Source: Cellulosimicrobium protaetiae
Lineage (GTDB): Bacteria; Actinomycetota; Actinomycetes; Actinomycetales; Cellulomonadaceae
DNA: 64,000 nucleotides
Reading direction: 5' to 3'
Assembly (NCBI RefSeq): GCF_009708005.2
Contig: NZ_CP052757.1
Location: 558,001 to 622,000 of the forward strand
Both the position numbers and the translations under genes were made by a program. The notes beneath the pieces were generated by a model. The model saw nothing but the letters and a program-made list of their open reading frames with translations. It was not told the DNA's origin and ran no database searches. This document shows positions 14,367 through 21,559 of this stretch, in pieces (position 1 is the stretch's first letter; each line of letters opens with the position of its first letter).

Positions 14367-16355
14367 ATGAAGGTTCTTCGTACCGCCACCACGACCGCCG
14401 TCTCCGCCGCCCTCGTGCTGGGGGCTCCGCTGGCCGCGTTCGCGAACGACGGCGAGTCCCCGGCCCCCGAGGCGACCGCCCCGGAGGCCGCCGCCACCGA
14501 CGCCCCTGCCGAGGAGGCGGCCCCGGAGGCGACCTCCGAGGCGGCCCCGGCCCCCGAGGCGCCTGCCGCGCCGACGACGACCGAGACCCCGGAACCGGTC
14601 GACCCGGTCGTCGCCCCCGCTCCGGAGGAGCCGGCCCCCGAGGCCGTGGCGGAGCCCACCGCGCCCGCTCCCGAGACGGGCGACGTGAGCGACGAGCCCG
14701 TCGCGGAGCCCACGACCGACGTCGTGACCGCGGGCACCACCGCGGGCAGCGCAGAGGACGAGAACGCCGAGGCCGGCGAGCCGGCCGACGGCACGGCGGC
14801 CACGGACGTCCCGACCACCCTCGCCGCGGCGTCCGCCGCCGGTCTGCTCGGCGCGACGCAGGCCGCCTACCCCGACGCCGAGTACGAGCCGCACTGGCAC
14901 GACGGCTACTACGAGGGGTTCCCCTGCGACTACTGGTACTTCCAGGAGCCGGCCGAGGGCGGCTCCGGCAAGGACTGGTCCGGGTGGTCCGGCCAGCCGC
15001 AGCTGCACATCCTGCACCACGAGCTCGTGGACGAGGACGGCACGACGCACATGGTCTACGACCGCGACATCGCCGGGTCGTGGTGGCACGCCTGGAACGG
15101 CGAGGTCGCCAAGGCGGACCCCGAGGGCATGCACTGGGGCGACACCGACGCCCAGCAGACGATCCTCGTCAACGGGTTCACGGGCGGCTCCGACATGACG
15201 GCCCGCGCCGCGAACGCCCGCGACCTGCTCGACCGCGCCGGGGTGCGGTCCGACGCCTCGGCCGTCGACGACACGACGGCGGAGTACACGGCGTACGAGG
15301 CGACGCAGTTCGCCGTCTGGTACTTCTCGACCGGGCACGACGTCATGGGGCTGTTCTTCGACGTCGACGACGCCGGGCACGTGACGCTGAGCGACTTCGC
15401 CCAGCAGCAGCTGGACGGCAGCTGGTCCTGGGGGCAGAGCGACCGTCGGGCGACCATGCAGACGGCGGCCTGGCTCATCGAGAAGGCGCTGACGGAGAAC
15501 GTCGTCATGCCGCAGCCCGGGTTCGTCTCGAACGGGTTCGTCCGCAACGCCGACGGCTCGACCGACTACGGTTTCACCGCGTCGCTCGTCGGCGGCACCG
15601 GTGACGTGCACGTCGAGCTGCGCACGGCCGACGGGTCGGCGATGCCCGCCGGGGTCGTCCTCGTCGACGCGCAGGGCAGGGTCGTGAGCTCGGTGACCCC
15701 CGGCCAGAAGGTCTACGTCCGGGTCCCCGCGGGGACCGACGTGGCGAGCCTGCCCGCATTCCAGGTGTGGGGCTCGGCCGAGGGCACCACGAAGGGCAGC
15801 CCGAACTTCTACACCGGCCAGGACATGAACAGCTCGGTCTGGGACGACGCCAGCCAGTCGTGGATCCGTACGGGCCAGCAGCACTGGCTCATCGGCCTCG
15901 GGGGGCTCGACAGCGCGTCGGTGGCCTGGGACTGGATCGGCGTGACCCTCGCCGACGAGCCGGAGGACCCGACGGACCCGACGGACCCGACGGACCCGAC
16001 GGACCCGACCGACCCGACCGACCCGACCGACCCGACGGATCCGGTCGAGCCGACCGACCCGAGGGACCCGGTCGAGCCGACCGACCCGACGGACCCGGTC
16101 GAGCCCATCGCTCCTGTCTACGTCGACGCAACGGGCAACGTCGCGACGACCGCGGCGTCGTCGTCCGACCCGGCGAACCTGGGCCTGACGGACGCGCAGC
16201 CGGTCGCCGAGGTCGAGCAGGCCGCTGCGCAGCGTGACGCGCTGGCCACGACGGGCACGGACGCGAGCATCCTGGCCGCGGGGGCGTTCATCGTCCTCGC
16301 GGGTACCGGGCTCGTCCTCGCCTCGCGGCGTCGTCGGTCCGCGGACGCGCGCTGA
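14367..16355 (+). CDS. Thioester-domain (TQxA) surface protein with LAxTG-type sorting signal
   Basis: 662 residues. After a Sec signal (cleavage near AFA-ND) comes an acidic Pro/Ala/Glu stalk (30-165). The thioester domain spans about 175-350: Cys187 in GFPCDYWYF and Gln314 in ATQFAVWYFS are positioned to form the internal Cys-Gln thioester seen in Gram-positive adhesins. A beta-rich domain follows (about 385-530), then a (PTD)n spacer and a C-terminal signal LATTG (626-630), hydrophobic helix and Arg-rich tail. LAxTG is preferred by class E sortases, so wall anchoring is likely. Thioester domains bind host or surface amines covalently; here the target could be biotic or mineral. The gene is divergent from the two-component system. 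No sortase E gene is in the window; the sortase at 26259 is class F. Confidence 0.88.
   Translation: MKVLRTATTTAVSAALVLGAPLAAFANDGESPAPEATAPEAAATDAPAEEAAPEATSEAAPAPEAPAAPTTTETPEPVDPVVAPAPEEPAPEAVAEPTAPAPETGDVSDEPVAEPTTDVVTAGTTAGSAEDENAEAGEPADGTAATDVPTTLAAASAAGLLGATQAAYPDAEYEPHWHDGYYEGFPCDYWYFQEPAEGGSGKDWSGWSGQPQLHILHHELVDEDGTTHMVYDRDIAGSWWHAWNGEVAKADPEGMHWGDTDAQQTILVNGFTGGSDMTARAANARDLLDRAGVRSDASAVDDTTAEYTAYEATQFAVWYFSTGHDVMGLFFDVDDAGHVTLSDFAQQQLDGSWSWGQSDRRATMQTAAWLIEKALTENVVMPQPGFVSNGFVRNADGSTDYGFTASLVGGTGDVHVELRTADGSAMPAGVVLVDAQGRVVSSVTPGQKVYVRVPAGTDVASLPAFQVWGSAEGTTKGSPNFYTGQDMNSSVWDDASQSWIRTGQQHWLIGLGGLDSASVAWDWIGVTLADEPEDPTDPTDPTDPTDPTDPTDPTDPTDPVEPTDPRDPVEPTDPTDPVEPIAPVYVDATGNVATTAASSSDPANLGLTDAQPVAEVEQAAAQRDALATTGTDASILAAGAFIVLAGTGLVLASRRRRSADAR
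15964..16101 (+). repeat. (Asp-Pro-Thr)n codon repeat in the thioester protein
   Basis: Nine-base units GACCCGACG/C repeated with one variant (PVEPTDPRDP) encode a Pro-Thr-Asp spacer of about 45 residues. Length probably varies by slippage and sets the distance of the thioester head from the wall. A four-unit version of the same repeat is present in the GH87 gene near 44970. Confidence 0.85.
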
Positions 16356-16384
16356 CGATCCCACGACGCTCCGAGGCTTCGCCC

Positions 16385-16419
16385 GCCCGGCCCCCGCACC
16401 CACGGTGCGGGGGCCGGGC
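16385..16419 (+). terminator. Hairpin terminator after the thioester protein
   Basis: GCCCGGCCCCCGCACC (16385-16400) pairs perfectly over 16 bp with 16404-16419 around a CAC loop, 29 nt after the stop. No U-tract follows. Confidence 0.8.
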
Positions 16420-16512
16420 GTCGTCGTGCGCGCCGTCGGATCGTCTCGCGAGCGCGCCCTCCTGGGCCGAAAAGCCCGTGCTTCCCGCACCGGCCCCTGT
16501 GACGCTGGTGCG

Positions 16513-17166
16513 GTGGGCACTCCCGTACCGATCGACGTCGCGACCTGGCCGCGCCGCGAGCACTTCGAGCACTTCCTCCACGCGTCACCGTGCACGTACG
16601 CGATGACCGTCGAGCTGGACGTGACGGCGCTCGCGGCCGCGCTGACCGGGTCGTCCCGCAAGACGTACGTCGCGCAGGTCTGGGCGCTCGCGACGGTCGT
16701 GAACCGGCACGAGGAGTTCCGCCTGGTGCTCGACGACGCGGACGCACCGGGGGTCTGGCCGGTGGTGCACCCGTCGTTCACCGTGCTGAACCCGGAGCGC
16801 GAGACGTTCTCGGCCGTGTGGGCGCCGTACGACGCGGACTTCGGCGCGTTCCACGCCGCGGCGTCGGCGCTGCTCGCCGAGCACCGGTCCGCGACGACGT
16901 TCTTCCCGCAGGGCACACCCCCGCCCAACAGCTTCGACGTGTCGAGCCTGCCCTGGGCGTCGTTCACGGGCTTCACGCTCGCGATCCGCGACGGCTGGCG
17001 GCACCTCGCGCCGATCTTCACGCTGGGGCGGTACGTCGAACGGGACGGGCGCACGTTCCTCCCGCTCGCGGTCCAGGTGCACCACGCCGCGGCGGACGGG
17101 TTCCACGTGGCGCGCCTCGTGAACGAGCTCCAGGAGCTCGTCGACGACCCGTCCTGGCTCGACTGA
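16513..17166 (+). CDS. Type A chloramphenicol O-acetyltransferase
   Basis: 217 residues, the length of classical CatA enzymes (213-219). The catalytic His191 lies in HHAAADGFHVARLVNELQ, matching HHxxxDGFHxxxxxNE of CAT. Other family features: WPRREHFEHFL near the start, SFTGFTL and LPLAVQVHH. It would transfer acetyl from acetyl-CoA to the 3-hydroxyl of chloramphenicol. The GTG at 16513 is the only sensible start; the leader lacks a good ribosome-binding site and may be leaderless. Codon use does not differ from neighbours, so it may be an intrinsic environmental gene. Substrate range may be broader or different. Confidence 0.85.
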   Translation: MGTPVPIDVATWPRREHFEHFLHASPCTYAMTVELDVTALAAALTGSSRKTYVAQVWALATVVNRHEEFRLVLDDADAPGVWPVVHPSFTVLNPERETFSAVWAPYDADFGAFHAAASALLAEHRSATTFFPQGTPPPNSFDVSSLPWASFTGFTLAIRDGWRHLAPIFTLGRYVERDGRTFLPLAVQVHHAAADGFHVARLVNELQELVDDPSWLD

Positions 17167-17204
17167 CGCGGACGTGCCCTCCCCGCGGCGGGCGCGCAGG
17201 CCGC

Positions 17205-17864
17205 TCAGGCGGCCTGGTCCGCGCCCCCGAGCACTCGGTCGAGCGCCGGGCGCGGGTCCGCGCCTGCCGGGAGGTCCTGGGCGATCGCGACGATCGCCTC
17301 CGCGAGCTCGCGCACCTTGACGTTGGCGAGGCTCGACGAGCGCCGCAGCGCCGCGAAGGCCGCGTCGGGGGTCACGCGGTACGCGAGCGCCACGATGCCC
17401 TTCGCCTGCTCGATCGCGGCGCGGGACTGCGCCCAGAGGCCGATCTGCTCGTTCGCCTGGGCACGCGCGCCCACGCCGACGACGCTCGTGACGTCGAGGA
17501 CGACGCCGCGCGCGCCGGGGACCCCGCTCGGGTCCGCCCACGCCGCGTCCACGAGCACGACGACGGCGCGCTCCTCGCCGCGGGCGTCCTGCATGACCTG
17601 GACCTGGACGGGGGCCTCGCCCGACGCCGCGCTCGCGATGGCCGCGAGCGTCTGCTCGCGGTCCTTGCCCGTCGCGCGGTGGTGCCACAGGAGGAGCTCC
17701 GTCGTGGGGACGACCTCGCCCGGCGCGTAGCCGAACAGCTCGGTGAGGGCGTCCGACCACCACCACGTGTCCGTGCCGGGGTAGTACCGGAACTCACCGG
17801 CGGCGACCTCGCCGGGGGAGACCACCCACGTCGAGAGGACGGCGCTCCGGGCCGTACCGTTCAC
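17205..17864 (-). CDS. PAS-ANTAR transcription antiterminator
   Basis: 219 residues from a GTG at 17864 preceded by GAGGAGCAGCA. The N-terminal PAS-like domain (about 20-125) has YYPGTDTWWWSDALTELFGY and LLLWHHR. The C-terminal ANTAR domain (about 150-210) has the three-helix pattern LWAQSRAAIEQAKGIVALAYRV then AFAALRRSSSLANVKVRELAEAI, which binds RNA hairpin pairs and prevents termination. Proteins of this type are frequent in actinobacteria and act as soluble sensors. The target transcript cannot be seen; the alcohol dehydrogenase downstream on the same strand ends at 17970 and is transcribed toward it. Confidence 0.87.
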   Translation of the reverse strand: MNGTARSAVLSTWVVSPGEVAAGEFRYYPGTDTWWWSDALTELFGYAPGEVVPTTELLLWHHRATGKDREQTLAAIASAASGEAPVQVQVMQDARGEERAVVVLVDAAWADPSGVPGARGVVLDVTSVVGVGARAQANEQIGLWAQSRAAIEQAKGIVALAYRVTPDAAFAALRRSSSLANVKVRELAEAIVAIAQDLPAGADPRPALDRVLGGADQAA

Positions 17865-17969
17865 TGCTGCTCCTCGTGCCAGGCCTGGGCGACCGCGAGG
17901 CCGTGGCATGACCCCGTCGCCCCGCCGCACATGGTCCCGCAGCGCCGCCCCTGGTGACGAATCGCGTGG

Positions 17970-18986
17970 TCAGAGGCGCAGCAGGGACTTGATCGCGCGG
18001 CGCTCGTCCATCGCGGCGTACCCCGCGGCGGCGTCGTCGAGGGAGAGCTCGAGGTCGAACACCCGCGCGGGGTCGATGCGTCGGTCGAGGACGAGGTCCA
18101 TCAGCTCGGGCAGGTACCGGCGGACCGGCGCCGGGCCGCCCGACCAGTGCACGTGCCGGTAGAACATGTCGACGACGGGGAGCTCGACGCCGTGCGGCAG
18201 CCCGACGACGCCGACGTGGCCCCCGGGACGGACCGCGCCGAGCGCCTGCGCCACCGAGCCCGGCGTGCCGACGGCCTCGACCACACCGTGCGCGCCGAGC
18301 CCGTCGGTGAGGTCCCGAACGCACGCGACACCCTCGTCACCACGCTCCGCGACGACCTCCGTCGCGCCGAACGCCCGCGCGAGCTCCTGACGGGGCGCGT
18401 GCCGGCTCATGGCGATGACCTGCTCGGCCCCGAGCTGCGCGGCGGCGAGGACCGCGAGCAGCCCGACGGCGCCGTCGCCGACCACGACGATCGATCTCCC
18501 CGGTCCCGCCTCGGCGGCGCGGGCGCCGAACCAGCCGGTGCCCAGCACGTCGGACGCAGTGAGCAACGCGGGCAGGAGGTCGTCGTCGGGGCGCTCGGGC
18601 GTCGCGACGAGCGTCCCGTCCGCGAGCGGGACGCGCAGCAGCTCGGCCTGGGCGCCGCGCACGGGCTCACGGTGGACGCACGACGTCTGGTAGCCGGCGA
18701 GGCAGATCGGGCACGTGTTGTCGGACGCGAAGAACGACCCGACGACGAGCTGCCCCGGGCGCACGGTCCGGACGTCGGAGCCCACCTCCTCGACCGTGCC
18801 GACGTACTCGTGCCCCATCGCGACGGGTCGCTCGACGGGGTTCAACCCCCGGTACGTCCACAGGTCCGACCCGCACACGCACGCCGCCTCGACGCGCACG
18901 ATCGCGTCGGTCGGTGCGAGCAGGCGCGGGTCGTCGCGCTCCTCGACGCGGACGTCGTACGGGGCGTGGATGACGGTCGCGCGCAC
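17970..18986 (-). CDS. Zinc-dependent alcohol dehydrogenase (MDR family)
   Basis: 338 residues. The N-terminal catalytic domain has EAACVCGSDLWTYRG with the zinc Cys, GHEYVGTV with the zinc Glu/His pair, and a structural-zinc-like loop NTCPICLAGYQTSC that retains three Cys. The coenzyme domain carries VVVGDGAVGLLAVLAA. It would oxidise a primary or secondary alcohol with NAD(P)+. The GTG at 18986 is preceded by GAGGGAGCC. It is separated by 148 bp from the divergent decayed flavin reductase. Substrate unknown; glutathione-independent formaldehyde or threonine dehydrogenase cannot be excluded. Confidence 0.85.
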   Translation of the reverse strand: MRATVIHAPYDVRVEERDDPRLLAPTDAIVRVEAACVCGSDLWTYRGLNPVERPVAMGHEYVGTVEEVGSDVRTVRPGQLVVGSFFASDNTCPICLAGYQTSCVHREPVRGAQAELLRVPLADGTLVATPERPDDDLLPALLTASDVLGTGWFGARAAEAGPGRSIVVVGDGAVGLLAVLAAAQLGAEQVIAMSRHAPRQELARAFGATEVVAERGDEGVACVRDLTDGLGAHGVVEAVGTPGSVAQALGAVRPGGHVGVVGLPHGVELPVVDMFYRHVHWSGGPAPVRRYLPELMDLVLDRRIDPARVFDLELSLDDAAAGYAAMDERRAIKSLLRL

Positions 18987-19134
18987 GGTGGCTCCCTCGA
19001 CGGGGCGGACAGGACGCCGTCGAGCCTACGACCGTGCGCCGGCCGTCGCGGCCCCAGGGCGACCGGCCCGACCGGCCGGACGCGAGGTCCGACCACCGCC
19101 AGACGGGCGGAGCCGAGCCGACGAGCCTGGAGGC

Positions 19135-19664
19135 ATGACCACCACCGCCACCACGGCGTCTGCCCGCCCCGTCCCGCTCGCAGACGGCGCTCAACCTCGG
19201 CGCGACGCGCGAGGTCGAGATCAACCTCCCGTCGGCGGCCCAGGTCGACGCCGTCGACCGCATCGCCCTGACGACCGGACGGAACCCGGTCTCGGAGCGC
19301 AAGGCCGCCGTGGGCTACCGGTACGAGCCGGAGAAGTTCGCGCGGGCCGGGCTGACGCCCGTCCCGTCGGAGACGGTCGCGCCGCCGCGGCGCCGCGCAG
19401 TGCCCCGTCGCCCTGGAGGCGCGGCTCGTGCACGCCCACCCGCTCGGGCGCGACGACGACGCGCGCTCCGGGTCGCTCGTCGCGTTCGAGGTGCGCGTGA
19501 CGCGGGTGCACGTCCACGAGGAGGTCCGGATGCCCGGGACCGCCGACCGGGTCGACCCCGACCGGTGGCGTCCGCTGCCCATGAGCTTCCAGCGGTTCTA
19601 CGGACTGGGGCCCGAGGTGCACCCGTCGCGCCTCGCGTCGATCGACGAGGACTGGTACCGCTGA
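19135..19664 (+). pseudogene. Flavin reductase-like protein, degenerate
   Basis: The coding signal runs through three frames: a short start (MTTTATTASARPVPLADG, 19135 onward), then QTALNLGATREVEINLPSAA to SETVAPPR in the next frame (19181-about 19395), then CPVALEARLVHAHPLG to the natural end YR (about 19398-19664) in the third. The two main segments together read as the flavin reductase-like FMN-binding split-barrel family (DIM6/NTAB), in which such a stretch follows about 60 N-terminal residues that are missing here. Two frameshifts and an N-terminal deletion mark it as a pseudogene, unless they are assembly errors. Confidence 0.8.
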
Positions 19665-19731
19665 GCGGGACGCGTGAAAGGTGCGCGAAATCTCGCTGAC
19701 GGCCCGGCCGCGTCCGGCCTACGGTGCGTGG

Positions 19732-20496
19732 ATGGGACGATCCACGCTCGTACGCCTCGCGCACTCCGACCACCCGATCGCGTCGCCGCTCAGCGACGCG
19801 CGCGTCGACGACCTGCTCCGCCGGGCGGTGGGAGGCCGGGCGAGCGTCCTCGACCTCGGGTGCGGCGACGGCACGTGGCTCCTGCGGGCGCTGCGGCAGC
19901 ACCCGGGTCTGACGGCGGTCGGGGTGGACACGTCGGACGTCGGGTTCGAGCAGACGCTCGCCCAGGCCGCGGACGCGGGCGTCGCGGACCGGCTGACCCT
20001 GGTCCAGGGCGACGCGCGGGAGTACGCGGGCGACGCGCCGTTCGACGCCGTGCTCAGCGTGGGCGCGGCGTACGCGTTCGGGGGGCTCGCCCCGACGCTC
20101 GACGCCGCGCGCGGCCACCTCGCGGCCGACGGCCTCCTCCTGCTCGGCGACTGCTTCTGGCCCGCGCCCCCGACGCAGGCCGTGCTCGACGGGCTGGGCG
20201 GGGCGTCGGCGGACGAGTACCTCGACCTGCCCGGCACCGTCGACCTCGTGACGCGGCACGGCTGGGCGACGGTGCACGGGCACGTCAGCACGCAGGAGGA
20301 GTGGGACGACTACGAGTGGGCGTGGACGGGGGCGCCCGCCCGGTGGGCCGTCGAGAACCCGGACCACCCCGAGGCGCGCGAGGTGCTCGCCGAGGTCGAG
20401 AAGCACCGCGACGGCTGGCTCCACGGCTACCGCGGCGGCCTCGGGTTCGTCACCCTGCTCCTGCACCCGGGCCGTGCGGCCGTGGCGGGCGGCTGA
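19732..20496 (+). CDS. SAM-dependent methyltransferase
   Basis: 254 residues, class I Rossmann methyltransferase: SVLDLGCGDGTWLLRAL (motif I, near residue 40), AVGVDTSDVG (motif II), LVQGDAREYA, and LSVGAAYAFGG, followed by ADGLLLLGDCFW. The remainder is a C-terminal extension rich in Trp/Glu/Asp (EEWDDYEWAWTG). It belongs to the UbiE/Methyltransf_25-like group with no specific substrate visible. The ATG at 19732 was chosen over an upstream ATG at 19681 because motif I then lies at the usual distance. It stands alone, convergent with the hydrolase gene. Confidence 0.78.
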   Translation: MGRSTLVRLAHSDHPIASPLSDARVDDLLRRAVGGRASVLDLGCGDGTWLLRALRQHPGLTAVGVDTSDVGFEQTLAQAADAGVADRLTLVQGDAREYAGDAPFDAVLSVGAAYAFGGLAPTLDAARGHLAADGLLLLGDCFWPAPPTQAVLDGLGGASADEYLDLPGTVDLVTRHGWATVHGHVSTQEEWDDYEWAWTGAPARWAVENPDHPEAREVLAEVEKHRDGWLHGYRGGLGFVTLLLHPGRAAVAGG

Positions 20497-20530
20497 GCGC
20501 GCCGCAGGGCAGGGCACGGCCCCCGGGCGG

Positions 20531-21403
20531 TCAGCGTCGTCCGAGGGCGCGCAGGACCGCGGCGACGTCGTCGGGCGCCTCCTCGGCCATGAAGTGCCCG
20601 GCCGTCGTCGTGAGGTGCTCGAGGTCCGGCGCCCAGCGGCGCCAGACGCCCGCGGCGTCGTACCCGAGCTGCGCGCCCCAGTCCTGCTGGACGACGGCGA
20701 CCGGCATGGCGAGGCGGTCGCCGGCGTCGAGCGAGGCCTGGTCGTGCTCGACGTCGACCGTCGCCGTGGCGCGGTAGTCCGCGACGATCGAGTCGACGGC
20801 GTCGCGGCTCGCCGCCAGGTAGTGGGCGCGGACGTCGGCCGGGATCGCGGACGGGTCCTGGGCCCACGCGTCGAGGAAGTACCCGAAGAACGCGTCGGCG
20901 CTGCCGCGGATCATGTCCTCGGGCAGGCCCGGGGGCTGGGCCATGAGGTAGAGGTGGAACGCGACCGCGGCGTCCACGCCGTGCAGCACGTCCCACGTGT
21001 CGAGCGTGGGCACCACGTCGAGGATGCCGAGGTGGCTCACGCGGTCCGGGTGGTCGAGGGCGGCGCGGAACGCGACGAGCGCGCCGCGGTCGTGGCCGGC
21101 GAGCGTGAACCGGTCGACGCCGAGCGCGTCGGCGAGCGCGACGACGTCGTCGCCCATCGTGCGCTTGGCGTAGACGTCGGGCGTGGTCGCGGCGGGCTTC
21201 GCGCTGTCGCCGTAGCCGCGCAGGTCGGGCACGATCACGCGGTGGTCCTGCGCGAGGTCGGCCGCGACGTGGCGCCACATGTGGCGGGTCTGGGGGAAGC
21301 CGTGCAGCAGGACGACGGGCGTGCCCTCGCCCGCGGTCTCGACGCGCAGCGCGACGTCGGGCGCCACCTCGACGGTGCGGGTCTCGAAGCCGGGGATCTG
21401 CAT
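20531..21403 (-). CDS. Alpha/beta hydrolase of the haloacetate dehalogenase type
   Basis: 290 residues. The nucleophile is Asp105 in LAGHDRGALVAFR, not Ser, which places it with fluoroacetate/haloacetate dehalogenases and epoxide hydrolases. Other matches: HGFPQTRHMW (oxyanion), PDLRGYGDSAKP, VYAKRTMGDD, LGILDVVPT and the catalytic His in TTAGHFMAEEAPD. It would hydrolyse the carbon-halogen bond of small haloacids. In fluoroacetate dehalogenase a His-Trp pair stabilises the leaving fluoride; here the corresponding site reads FHLYLMAQ, with Leu instead of Trp, so defluorination is not certain. The ATG at 21403 has GAGAGGAA upstream. It is divergent from the SARP regulator. Confidence 0.82.
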   Translation of the reverse strand: MQIPGFETRTVEVAPDVALRVETAGEGTPVVLLHGFPQTRHMWRHVAADLAQDHRVIVPDLRGYGDSAKPAATTPDVYAKRTMGDDVVALADALGVDRFTLAGHDRGALVAFRAALDHPDRVSHLGILDVVPTLDTWDVLHGVDAAVAFHLYLMAQPPGLPEDMIRGSADAFFGYFLDAWAQDPSAIPADVRAHYLAASRDAVDSIVADYRATATVDVEHDQASLDAGDRLAMPVAVVQQDWGAQLGYDAAGVWRRWAPDLEHLTTTAGHFMAEEAPDDVAAVLRALGRR

Positions 21404-21481
21404 GGGGTGGGGTTCCTCTCTCGGGTCGGGGCAGGCGCCCGGGTGGTGCCCGGGCGGCTCGTGACCCATCCTGCGACCGAC

Positions 21482-21499
21482 CGATCAGCGTCCGATCAG
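21482..21499. promoter_or_regulatory. SARP-type heptameric direct repeat
   Basis: CGATCAG occurs twice, at 21482-21488 and 21493-21499, separated by CGTC. Heptamers with a 4-bp spacer and 11-bp period are the known binding pattern of SARP activators. The site lies between the divergent hydrolase and SARP genes, 61 bp before the SARP start and 79 bp from the hydrolase start. Confidence 0.6.
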
Positions 21500-21559
21500 T
21501 GCGGGCCGGCGCCGGGTCGCGCACGCGCCCCGGGACGCGGGTGCGGCGAGAATGGCGGG

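Noticed and set aside
14198-14818. 200-residue N-terminal extension of the histidine kinase
   Set aside because: It is Gly/Ala/Ser low complexity antisense to the thioester protein and lacks a start signal.
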